Assembly (NCBI GenBank): GCA_018897475.1
Contig: JAHIKS010000091.1
Location: forward strand, 1-6,107
DNA from: Candidatus Altarchaeota archaeon
Lineage (GTDB): Archaea; Altiarchaeota; Altiarchaeia; IMC4; QMZM01
Length of the DNA stretch: 6,107 nt
Reading direction: 5' to 3'
The translations under genes were made by a program, and so were the position numbers. Below, piece after piece: positions 1 through 5,747 of this stretch. Numbering within the stretch: position 1 is the first letter of the stretch; every line of letters begins with the position of its first letter. A model generated the notes under the pieces. It had not been told where the DNA came from and ran no database searches. It saw only the letters and a list, made by a program, of their open reading frames with translations.

Positions 1-1
1 C

Positions 2-1888
2 TACCCCTTCACGACCTGCACCGACTGCGGCCCCAGATTCACGACAATCCGGGGGATTCCCTACGACCGGCAGAATACCGCCTTTGCTGAGTTCCCGCCC
101 TGCAGGGAATGCGAGGTAGAATACTCCAGTCCGGAGGACAGGAGGTTCCACGCCCAGACCATCGCCTGCGGGAAATGCGGCCCGGAATATTTTTTGGTTG
201 ATGATAAGGGAAAAAGAATTCCAGACCAGATTGAGACTTCCATAAAACTCCTGAAAAAGGGAAAGATCCTAATCATCAAGGGCATCGGCGGCATGCATCT
301 GGCCTGCAGCACTAGCAACGATGCAGCCATTGAAGAGCTCCGCAAGAGACTCAACCGGCCGCAGCGTCCCTTCGCGATAATGGCCACGCTCACGATGCTA
401 GAGGAATTTACAAGAATATCAGCGAAGGAGAAAGAATTACTCCTCTCCAAGGAAAGGCCCATTCTGGTTTTAAAGAAAAGAAAAGAATCCTCATTATCTC
501 AAAACCTGGCTCCTGGACTCGACACAATCGGAGTCATGCTGCCCTACACCGGGCTGCACGAAATCCTCTTCCAGGGCCTTGAAGAGCCCCTCGTCATGAC
601 CTCGGCAAACCTGCCCGGGGAGCCGATGTTCATCGACAACAAAGAGGCGGCGGAATCAAAAATCGCCGACTACCATCTACTCCACAACCTCGGGATAGAG
701 AACCGCTGCGATGATTCTGTTATCAAAATTGTAAACAATATTGGGGCGTTCATAAGGCGAAGCAGGGGTTTCGTCCCCCTGTCCATCTCCATGAAGAGGG
801 AATCAAAGGAGAAAATCCTCTCCCTTGGGGCGCAGGAGAACGTGACAGCATGCCTCCTCAAAGGGAACAGGGCATTCCTGACCCAGTTCATCGGAGACAC
901 GGACAGTCCCAACACCGTGGAGTTCCTGGAGAACTCCGCGAGGCACCTCCTGGAAATCACAACCTCAAAGCCGGACAGGATAGCCTGTGACCTGCATCCT
1001 CAATTCCATACAACCCGGCTTGCAGAGAAACTCGCCGGGGAATTCAACGTCCCCCTGGTCAGGGTGCAGCACCACTACGCCCATCTGGCATCGCTGATGG
1101 CCGAATCAGGAGCCGACAGCATGGTCGGAATCTGCTGTGACGGAGCCGGCTATGGAGAGGACGGCAACACCTGGGGTGGGGAAATTATTTCCTGCAGGAA
1201 TGGCGAATTCACCCGGCCAGGCCACCTCAAAGAGCAGAGGATGCCCGGCGGCGACCTGGCAGCCTACTACCCTGCCAGAATGGTCCTGGGAATTCTTTCC
1301 GAGACTTATTCCAATAATGAGTTGAAGAATATCGCCATCAAAAATAATCTGAATTTCAAACACGGCGAGAAGGAAATCGACGTCGTCCTCCAGCAGCTGG
1401 AGAAGGACGTCAACGTCCCTGTCACGACATCGACGGGCAGGGTTCTTGACTCCGTTGCTGCAATACTCGGCCTGTGCCACTACAGGAGCTACGACGGGGA
1501 GCCGGCTATGAAGCTCGATTCCATGGGCAATGGGGGACAGCAGCTCGACTTCCCAATCTCGATAAAGGACGGCGTCCTTGACACGACCAAAATCCTTGCC
1601 TATGCCCTCTCCCTGAAGGAGGACGGCAAGGCAGTGGAGGATATCGCCTTCTCAGCCGAGGCCGCAATCGCCGAGGGCCTCGCTAAAATCGCAGCAAAGG
1701 AAGCAAAGAAGAAAGGAATAGAATTCATTGGAATTTCCGGCGGGGTTGCTTACAATGATGTTATAGTTAAAAGGGCATCAGAAATCGTAAAGAATTCCGG
1801 CTTCAGATTCATCCAGCACCAGGAAATTCCCCCCGGGGACGGAGGAATCTCACTGGGGCAGGCCTATTTCTCGGCATTTTACGGCTGA
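2..1888 (+). CDS. hypF: Carbamoyltransferase HypF, 5'-truncated by the window edge
   Basis: HypF carbamoylates the C-terminal cysteine of HypE using carbamoyl phosphate and ATP. This is the first step in making the cyanide ligands of the [NiFe]-hydrogenase active site, in the cytoplasm. The frame is open from base 2 to TGA 1886-1888, giving 628 visible residues. By family comparison about 125 residues are missing: the acylphosphatase domain and the first half of zinc finger one. Visible in order: the second pair of finger one (CTDC, 6-9); finger two (C34-x2-C37-x18-C56-x2-C59, with DRRFHAQ at 46-52); a YrdC-like domain (KGIGGMHLAC 93-102, RPQRPFAIM, TSANLPGEP 200-208, IRRSRGFVP); and a Kae1-like domain with the metal-binding HHYAH (357-361), DGAGYGEDGNTWGGE (380-394), PGGD (415-418) and SGGVAYN (579-585). 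The motifs look intact. hypE follows after 17 bases. A TTG at 194 is internal and is not a start. Confidence 0.97.
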   Translation, partial: YPFTTCTDCGPRFTTIRGIPYDRQNTAFAEFPPCRECEVEYSSPEDRRFHAQTIACGKCGPEYFLVDDKGKRIPDQIETSIKLLKKGKILIIKGIGGMHLACSTSNDAAIEELRKRLNRPQRPFAIMATLTMLEEFTRISAKEKELLLSKERPILVLKKRKESSLSQNLAPGLDTIGVMLPYTGLHEILFQGLEEPLVMTSANLPGEPMFIDNKEAAESKIADYHLLHNLGIENRCDDSVIKIVNNIGAFIRRSRGFVPLSISMKRESKEKILSLGAQENVTACLLKGNRAFLTQFIGDTDSPNTVEFLENSARHLLEITTSKPDRIACDLHPQFHTTRLAEKLAGEFNVPLVRVQHHYAHLASLMAESGADSMVGICCDGAGYGEDGNTWGGEIISCRNGEFTRPGHLKEQRMPGGDLAAYYPARMVLGILSETYSNNELKNIAIKNNLNFKHGEKEIDVVLQQLEKDVNVPVTTSTGRVLDSVAAILGLCHYRSYDGEPAMKLDSMGNGGQQLDFPISIKDGVLDTTKILAYALSLKEDGKAVEDIAFSAEAAIAEGLAKIAAKEAKKKGIEFIGISGGVAYNDVIVKRASEIVKNSGFRFIQHQEIPPGDGGISLGQAYFSAFYG

Positions 1889-1905
1889 TTACCTATTCTA
1901 TCAAA

Positions 1906-2904
1906 ATGGAGGACGTCATAAAGTCGGTTCACGGCGGCGGTGGGGAAGCAATGGAGAAGCTCCTCTCCCGGGTTTTATCCGCTGTAGAGCTGAGGAAGGT
2001 CAAAGACGGAGTCGGCCTGGACGAATTCGAGGACTCCGCAGTTATTCCGCTGGAAGGAAAGAATCTTGTTTTCACAACAGACTCCTACACAGTGAAGCCG
2101 CTCTTCTTTCCGGGAGGCGACATAGGCAAGCTGTCCATAGCAGGCACCATAAACGACCTCGCCGTCATGGGTGCAAAGCCCGTTGCAATCTCAACTGCAT
2201 TCATCATAGGGGAAGGATTCGAGATAGAGAAGATTGAAAGGATTGTTAAATCAATAAATAGAATATCAAAGGAGAATTCCCTTCCTGTGGTTACTGGTGA
2301 TACCAAGGTCATAGACTCCGACATAGACATGCTGATAAACACCACAGGTATCGGAATTGCCGACAGGGTCATAAGGAACTCCGGCCTCCGGGAGGGCGAC
2401 AGAATCATAGTCTCAGGCACCGTGGGAGACCACGGCATGGCAATCATGTCAAAGAGAAAGGGCATCGAGTTCGACACCCCCCTGGAATCGGACTGCGCAG
2501 CGCTCTGGAAACTGGTCGAGGAAATACTGGACCTCGACGTCCATGCCATGAAGGACCCGACCAGAGGAGGAATTGCCAACTCCCTCAACGAGATGGCAGA
2601 TAAGTCGGGCAAGAGAATTATTCTCCACGAGGACAGAATCCCCATCAGGGAGGAGGTAAAATCAGCGTCGGAGATGCTGGGCATAGACCCCTTCACAGTA
2701 GCAAATGAAGGCAAGGTCCTGATAGGCGTTGCAAAAGAGGACGCAGAAAAAGCCCTTCAGATTCTGAGAAAGAACCCCCTCGGAAAGCAGGCGGAGATTA
2801 TAGGCTCGGTGGAGAAAGGCAAGGGCGTAATCATGGAGACCGTCATAGGTGGAAAAAGGCACCTCGAGAAGCCGTCCGGTGACCCGGTTCCGAGAGTATG
2901 CTAA
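1906..2904 (+). CDS. hypE: Carbamoyl dehydratase HypE, [NiFe]-hydrogenase maturation
   Basis: HypE accepts a carbamoyl group from HypF on its C-terminal cysteine. It then dehydrates the thiocarboxamide with ATP to a thiocyanate, which donates CN to iron on the HypC-HypD complex. The 332-residue protein has the usual family length and ends in PRVC, with C332 as the reactive cysteine. Other signatures are HGGGG (9-13), EDSAVIPL (42-49), TTDSY (57-61), NDLAVMGAKP (83-92), TGDTK (130-134), the ATP-binding DPTRGG (217-222) and ANEGKVLIGV (266-275), all typical of the PurM/HypE fold. The ATG at 1906 is chosen because no other start codon lies in frame in the 17-base gap after hypF. No Shine-Dalgarno sequence is visible there, so translation may be coupled to hypF. 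Position 42 is Glu where many homologues have Asp; this looks like a minor substitution. Confidence 0.97.
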   Translation: MEDVIKSVHGGGGEAMEKLLSRVLSAVELRKVKDGVGLDEFEDSAVIPLEGKNLVFTTDSYTVKPLFFPGGDIGKLSIAGTINDLAVMGAKPVAISTAFIIGEGFEIEKIERIVKSINRISKENSLPVVTGDTKVIDSDIDMLINTTGIGIADRVIRNSGLREGDRIIVSGTVGDHGMAIMSKRKGIEFDTPLESDCAALWKLVEEILDLDVHAMKDPTRGGIANSLNEMADKSGKRIILHEDRIPIREEVKSASEMLGIDPFTVANEGKVLIGVAKEDAEKALQILRKNPLGKQAEIIGSVEKGKGVIMETVIGGKRHLEKPSGDPVPRVC

Positions 2905-2905
2905 G

Positions 2906-3406
2906 ATGGAAATTCTAGATATCATAAAAAACAGAAGAAGTGTGAGGGAATTCCTCGACAAGGAGGTCGATGACTCCCTCATAGAAAAGATTCTCGAGGC
3001 CGGCAGGTGGGCACCCTCAGGGCTGAACAATCAGCCCTGGCGCTTTGTCATCGTCAGGGACAGAGCGATGAAGGATGGCCTTGCAGAGCAGACCAAGTAC
3101 GGTCACATAATCAAGGGAGCCCCTGCAAGCATCGCGGTCTTCCTTGACAACTCAGCCGGTTACGACAGGACAAAGGATGTGCAGGCAATGGGCGCATGCA
3201 TCCAGAACATGCTCCTTGAAGCACATTCCCTTGGCCTCGGAACCTGCTGGCTTGGAGAGATTCTGAACAAGAAGGAGGCGGTCGGGGAGATTCTCAATAC
3301 GCCCGGGGAATTCGAGCTGATGGCCGTCATCGCAGTCGGTCATCCCGCAAAGAAGCAAAGGACATCCGAAAGAAAGCCGATGGGGGGGCTGCTGCATGGC
3401 GACTGA
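2906..3406 (+). CDS. Small nitroreductase-family FMN oxidoreductase
   Basis: This 166-residue protein belongs to the nitroreductase superfamily of FMN-dependent NAD(P)H oxidoreductases, which usually act as cytoplasmic dimers. Visible family signatures are the N-terminal KNRRSVREF (8-16), APSGLNNQPWRFVIV (36-50, FMN phosphate and ring contacts), QAMGACIQNMLLEAHSLGLGT (93-113, helix plus FMN region), VIAVGHPA (141-148) and the terminal RKPMGGLLHGD (156-166). The last matches the usual closing motif of the family and supports the reading frame through a run of seven Gs at 3382-3388. The ATG at 2906 lies one base after the hypE stop. An in-frame ATG at 2849 would add 19 residues inside hypE that precede the conserved N-terminus, so it was not chosen. 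The substrate cannot be deduced. Its position in a maturation operon invites a redox or cofactor role, but this is inference. Confidence 0.9.
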   Translation: MEILDIIKNRRSVREFLDKEVDDSLIEKILEAGRWAPSGLNNQPWRFVIVRDRAMKDGLAEQTKYGHIIKGAPASIAVFLDNSAGYDRTKDVQAMGACIQNMLLEAHSLGLGTCWLGEILNKKEAVGEILNTPGEFELMAVIAVGHPAKKQRTSERKPMGGLLHGD

Positions 3407-3974
3407 AGCCCAGGCAATCATGCTCGCGGGAGAGAGCAGAAGAATCCCGGACAAGCCGTTCGCAGGATTCAGGGGCAGGGAATTAATGCTGCACGGCTAT
3501 GATATTTTGAATGGAATTTTTCCAAATATTCTAATTGTATGTAATAAAAAAATTGAGCCTAGAATTAAGGAGTTAATCCCTGAATCACCAATAATCTTCG
3601 AGGACCTCAACATAGGGCCCCTGGGCGGAATCCTCGAGGGCATGAAAAATCTAAACAGCGAGTACGTCTTCGTGACTGCCTGCGACATGCCCTTCCTCAA
3701 CCCAGAGGTTATAGAATTCCTCTGCCGCGAGGCAGAAAAGGACGGAGCAGTGCCGCTAAACAGCGAAAACCTCCCGGAGCCGCTGCATGCAGTCTACAGG
3801 CGGGAGAAGGTTCTTGAGCTTAGTGATTTGTGCCTTGAGGGGGGCAAAGTAACAAATCTCATAGAGCGAATGAATCCTAAATTAATCCCCGCAGCCAAGA
3901 TAAAAGAATACGATTCCAATTTAATGACATTCAAAAACATCAATAACCTAGAGGATTTAGAAGATGAACCTTAA
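3396..3974 (+). CDS. mobA: MobA-like molybdenum cofactor guanylyltransferase
   Basis: The predicted role is transfer of GMP from GTP to Mo/W-molybdopterin, making the guanine dinucleotide cofactor of formate and formylmethanofuran dehydrogenases. The 192 residues form a single nucleotidyltransferase domain. Motifs are AIMLAGESRRIPDKPF (7-22), corresponding to the signature LAGGxSxRMGxDK; IFEDLNIGPLGGILEGM (67-83); VTACDMPFLNPEVI (93-106), with the metal-binding Asp97; PEPLHAVYRR (127-136); and a closing NINNLEDL (181-188) close to the family's usual NINTPEDL. The N-terminal loop is about two residues shorter than the family pattern and lacks the second glycine, so activity or specificity may differ; another sugar- or cofactor-nucleotidyltransferase role is possible. 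The ATG overlaps the nitroreductase gene by 11 bases, and a G-run at 3382-3388 sits at ribosome-binding distance. Bases 3501-3550 hold only 9 G/C. Confidence 0.83.
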   Translation: MATEAQAIMLAGESRRIPDKPFAGFRGRELMLHGYDILNGIFPNILIVCNKKIEPRIKELIPESPIIFEDLNIGPLGGILEGMKNLNSEYVFVTACDMPFLNPEVIEFLCREAEKDGAVPLNSENLPEPLHAVYRREKVLELSDLCLEGGKVTNLIERMNPKLIPAAKIKEYDSNLMTFKNINNLEDLEDEP

Positions 3975-3981
3975 CAAAAAA
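3960..3981 (+). repeat. Direct repeat copy 1, at the mobA 3' end
   Basis: This is a 22-base sequence (GAAGATGAACCTTAA, then C, then six A) whose second copy lies exactly 105 bases downstream at 4065-4086 with one mismatch (C versus T at the sixteenth base). Copy 1 contains the last codons of mobA (Glu-Asp-Glu-Pro-stop). It also contains, in another frame, an ATG that would begin Met-Asn-Leu-Asn-Lys-Lys, the same six residues that begin mch. The copies are seen directly; their origin by duplication or insertion is inferred. Confidence 0.85.
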
Positions 3982-4056
3982 ATATTTCGACGGAAGAACG
4001 TGACGTCGAAATATCAACCCCCAATTCCATTGAGGGTAGAATGTAAAAAGACTTGA
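3964..4056 (+). other. Possible 30-codon leader frame or relic of a duplicated mch start
   Basis: An ATG at 3964 opens a 30-residue frame ending in TGA at 4054-4056. It begins MNLNKK, identical to the mch N-terminus, and then diverges (IFRRKNVTSKY and onward). It overlaps the mobA stop and spans the 11-bp hairpin. I see no Shine-Dalgarno sequence and no recognisable domain. It may be a by-product of the direct repeat rather than a real gene. Translation of it as a leader peptide controlling mch is conceivable but unsupported. Confidence 0.2.
3982..4014 (+). promoter_or_regulatory. Perfect 11-bp inverted repeat upstream of mch
   Basis: ATATTTCGACG (3982-3992) and its exact reverse complement CGTCGAAATAT (4004-4014) flank an 11-base loop. 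It can be an RNA hairpin or a DNA operator for a dimeric regulator. It begins directly after the first 22-base repeat, eight bases past the mobA stop. As an archaeal terminator it is unconvincing, because no T-tract follows. A second, weaker hairpin with a bulge follows at 4019-4036. The placement favours control or processing between mobA and mch, but which of these cannot be told from sequence alone. Confidence 0.6.
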
Positions 4057-4071
4057 AGACGCTTGAAGATG
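4052..4071 (+). repeat. Tandem 10-mer overlapping the mch start
   Basis: CTTGAAGACG at 4052-4061 is followed immediately by CTTGAAGATG at 4062-4071, nine of ten bases identical. The second unit runs into the mch ATG (4069-4071) and the second 22-base direct repeat. Read in the mobA frame, the segment 4047-4079 encodes KDLKTLEDEP then stop, resembling the mobA ending NNLEDLEDEP. This fits the idea that the mobA tail was duplicated here. Confidence 0.5.
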
Positions 4072-4086
4072 AACCTTAATAAAAAA
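4065..4086 (+). repeat. Direct repeat copy 2, at the mch 5' end
   Basis: Second copy of the 22-base repeat at 3960-3981, with one mismatch (T at 4080). Here the embedded ATG (4069) is the actual start of mch and encodes Met-Asn-Leu-Asn-Lys-Lys. The distance of 105 bases between copies is a multiple of three, so the mobA frame also reads Glu-Asp-Glu-Pro-stop again. Confidence 0.85.
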
Positions 4087-4941
4087 TGCTACGGGATTCT
4101 CAAGGAGCTTGAGGACGTTGCGGAAGTGACTGAATATGACCACGTCAGGATTCTTGATCTCGGAATTAATAAAGACGCTGGCGAAGAGGCCGCAATCAAG
4201 GTCGCTGAGGTAACCATGGGCTCTCTCGGGGAGGTCCGGCTCGAGGATACCAGAATCCGCGTCACCATTCCCGAAAAGCCGTCCGTTGCATGCCTGAGCT
4301 GCCAGCTCGCGGGCTGGGCGATTCCAATTGGAGACAAGAACAAGCTGGGCTCCGGCCCCGCAAGAATTCTGGCAAAAAAGCCCTCGGACATCGTTGACAG
4401 GATTGCTTATCATGAAAAATCAGACAAAGCGGTAATCGCAATCGAAACATCCGTTCTCCCCGATGAAAAAACCTGCAACTACATTCTCGAAGAGACGGGA
4501 GCAAAAGAACTGATAATTGCGGCATTCAGGGAGAATTCCGGGGTCGGCCTCGTCAACATAATGGCCCGCGTGGTTGAGATGGCCCTCTTCAGGCTTGACA
4601 ACCTTGGCTATGACACGAACCAGATAATCTCTGCCGAGGGAACAGCCCCTCTACCAAGGCTTGACGACAGGATTATGTTCACCTCGAATGATGCGATAAT
4701 CTACGGCGGCTCGGTCAGGATTGAGGTCAATGACTGGGACGCCGGGCTGACGGAAAAAGCAGTATCCAAGGCCTCAAAATTTTATGGCAAGAGCTTCGAG
4801 GAAATCCTCAACGAGGCCAGCGGGGATTTCTATAACATAGACCCCGACATATTTGCTCCTGCCGAGCTTGACATATCCTTCGAGGGCAACCACTACCACG
4901 TGGGCAGCGTGGACCGGGATATTCTGGACAAACTACTATGA
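4069..4941 (+). CDS. mch: Methenyl-tetrahydromethanopterin cyclohydrolase (Mch)
   Basis: Mch interconverts methenyl- and formyl-tetrahydromethanopterin (or sarcinapterin), a cytoplasmic step in the methyl branch of archaeal C1 metabolism. The 290-residue protein carries family signatures: TMGSLGEV (49-56), PSVACLSCQLAGWAIPIGD (71-89), LGSGPARILAKKP (93-105), ARVVE (166-170), TSNDAIIYGG (205-214), YGKSFEEIL (239-247) and DFYNIDPDIFAPAE (253-266). R167 and E170 have the spacing of the catalytic Arg/Glu pair that I recall from the Archaeoglobus enzyme. The protein is about 25-35 residues shorter than familiar methanogen homologues, with a loop missing before residue 71. The ATG at 4069 is preferred to a TTG at 4063 two codons earlier. 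No strong Shine-Dalgarno sequence is seen. The gene overlaps cooC by four bases, so the two are probably co-translated. Identification is firm; its direction in vivo is unknown. Confidence 0.95.
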   Translation: MNLNKKCYGILKELEDVAEVTEYDHVRILDLGINKDAGEEAAIKVAEVTMGSLGEVRLEDTRIRVTIPEKPSVACLSCQLAGWAIPIGDKNKLGSGPARILAKKPSDIVDRIAYHEKSDKAVIAIETSVLPDEKTCNYILEETGAKELIIAAFRENSGVGLVNIMARVVEMALFRLDNLGYDTNQIISAEGTAPLPRLDDRIMFTSNDAIIYGGSVRIEVNDWDAGLTEKAVSKASKFYGKSFEEILNEASGDFYNIDPDIFAPAELDISFEGNHYHVGSVDRDILDKLL

Positions 4942-5675
4942 AAATAGCGGTAACCGGCAAAGGCGGCACCGGAAAGACAACCATTGCATTCCATCTCTCC
5001 AGAATCTACGCCAAGAAGAATTTAAATGTTATTGCAGTCGATGCAGACTCCAGCCTCAACCTCGCCTCATATTTCGGCCACGAGGACCAGAAGCCCATAA
5101 GCTCCATCCGGAAGCTGGTCGACAAGAGGGCAAGAATATCCGACGTTCTGGTGAATCTGAATCCTGATGTCCACGACCTCATCGACGAATACTCCGCCCC
5201 AATAGCGGAGAACCTGAAGCTGCTCCTACTTGGCGGAGTGAATAAGGCCGGCACCGGTTGCCTATGCCCCGAAAACTCGTTGCTCAGGGCGCTTATGCAG
5301 GAGCTGGTCCTTCAGAGAAACGAAATCGTAATCCTGGACATGGAAGCGGGCCTGGAGATAATGAGCAGGGGCACTCTTCGTGGCATCGATGCAATCCTGG
5401 TCGTAACAGAGCCGAACCTCGGTTCCATTTCCGTGACAAAAAAGCTGCTAGAATTCTCCAAAGAGCTGGGGATAAAGAACTCCTACGTTATAGCTAACAA
5501 GGTCGATGAAGAGCAGCTTGGATACCTCTCCAAGAGCTTTGATGTTTTTCACGCGCTTCCCTTTTCCCCCGCAGTCCAGAAATCGTCCATGGACACAAAA
5601 AGCGAGCCAGAATCCGACGGATTCCAAAAATCATTGGGCGAATTAGCAGATAAACTGCTAAAAAACATCAAATAA
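4938..5675 (+). CDS. cooC: CooC-type CO dehydrogenase nickel-insertion ATPase
   Basis: CooC proteins are SIMIBI-class P-loop ATPases that bind nickel as a dimer and help build the Ni-Fe-S cluster C of CO dehydrogenase. In this 245-residue protein the deviant Walker A motif is GKGGTGKTT (7-15), the switch I aspartates lie in VDADSS (34-39), the metal-binding CxC is C108-L-C110 within GTGCLCPEN, and the switch II/Walker B region is ILDMEAGLEIMSRGT (132-146), which closely follows the CooC pattern. IANKVD (185-190) is the nucleotide base-recognition segment. The length matches the family (about 250). The start ATG overlaps the mch stop as ATGA, giving translational coupling. cdhA, the probable client, begins 72 bases downstream. 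An unrelated MinD/ParA role is unlikely given the CxC and MEAGLE motifs. Confidence 0.93.
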   Translation: MKIAVTGKGGTGKTTIAFHLSRIYAKKNLNVIAVDADSSLNLASYFGHEDQKPISSIRKLVDKRARISDVLVNLNPDVHDLIDEYSAPIAENLKLLLLGGVNKAGTGCLCPENSLLRALMQELVLQRNEIVILDMEAGLEIMSRGTLRGIDAILVVTEPNLGSISVTKKLLEFSKELGIKNSYVIANKVDEEQLGYLSKSFDVFHALPFSPAVQKSSMDTKSEPESDGFQKSLGELADKLLKNIK

Positions 5676-5704
5676 TTCGTTTACGCATTCCCAATAAAAG
5701 TCCA

Positions 5705-5713
5705 TTTTTTAAT
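5705..5713 (+). promoter_or_regulatory. Candidate TATA box for cdhA, or T-tract terminator of cooC
   Basis: TTTTTTAAT lies 29 bases after the cooC stop, preceded by purine-rich AATAAAAG (5692-5699) that could serve as a BRE. A TATA element here would place transcription start near 5735, just before an AGGGGA ribosome-binding-like sequence (5738-5743) and the cdhA ATG. The same six-T run could instead act as an archaeal U-tract terminator for cooC. The sequence does not decide between them. Confidence 0.35.
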
Positions 5714-5714
5714 C

Positions 5715-5734
5715 TGTAATTATCAATAATTACA
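5715..5734 (+). promoter_or_regulatory. Perfect 9-2-9 palindrome upstream of cdhA, likely operator
   Basis: TGTAATTAT and its exact reverse complement ATAATTACA are separated by CA, forming a 20-bp palindrome that ends 13 bases before the cdhA ATG. It lies directly downstream of the candidate TATA box, so a bound dimeric regulator would be expected to block transcription start. The AT-rich, short-spaced form suits a winged-helix or helix-turn-helix dimer better than an RNA hairpin with a two-base loop. No regulator gene is in the window. Confidence 0.55.
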
Positions 5735-5747
5735 AATAGGGGACAAA

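Noticed and set aside
194..196. TTG as a start for hypF
   Set aside because: The frame is open to the left edge and the preceding residues form the second HypF zinc finger, so the gene begins before the window.
2085..2714. 209-codon minus-strand open frame inside hypE
   Set aside because: It is the antisense shadow of hypE, which has full-length family motifs. The translation is low complexity, rich in Ser, Ile and Met.
2849..2905. Upstream ATG giving the nitroreductase 19 extra residues
   Set aside because: The extension lies inside hypE, reads as unrelated basic sequence, and precedes the conserved start MEILDIIKNRRSVREF, which begins at 2906.
3982..4014. The hairpin as an intrinsic terminator after mobA
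   Set aside because: No T-tract follows the stem, and archaeal termination relies on U-tracts rather than bacterial-type hairpins.
4063..4068. TTG start for mch two codons upstream of the ATG
   Set aside because: The ATG at 4069 is the standard start, and the extra Met-Lys adds nothing conserved.
4853..5167. 104-codon plus-strand frame spanning the mch end and cooC start
   Set aside because: It is out of frame with both recognised genes and its translation is unrelated to any family I know.
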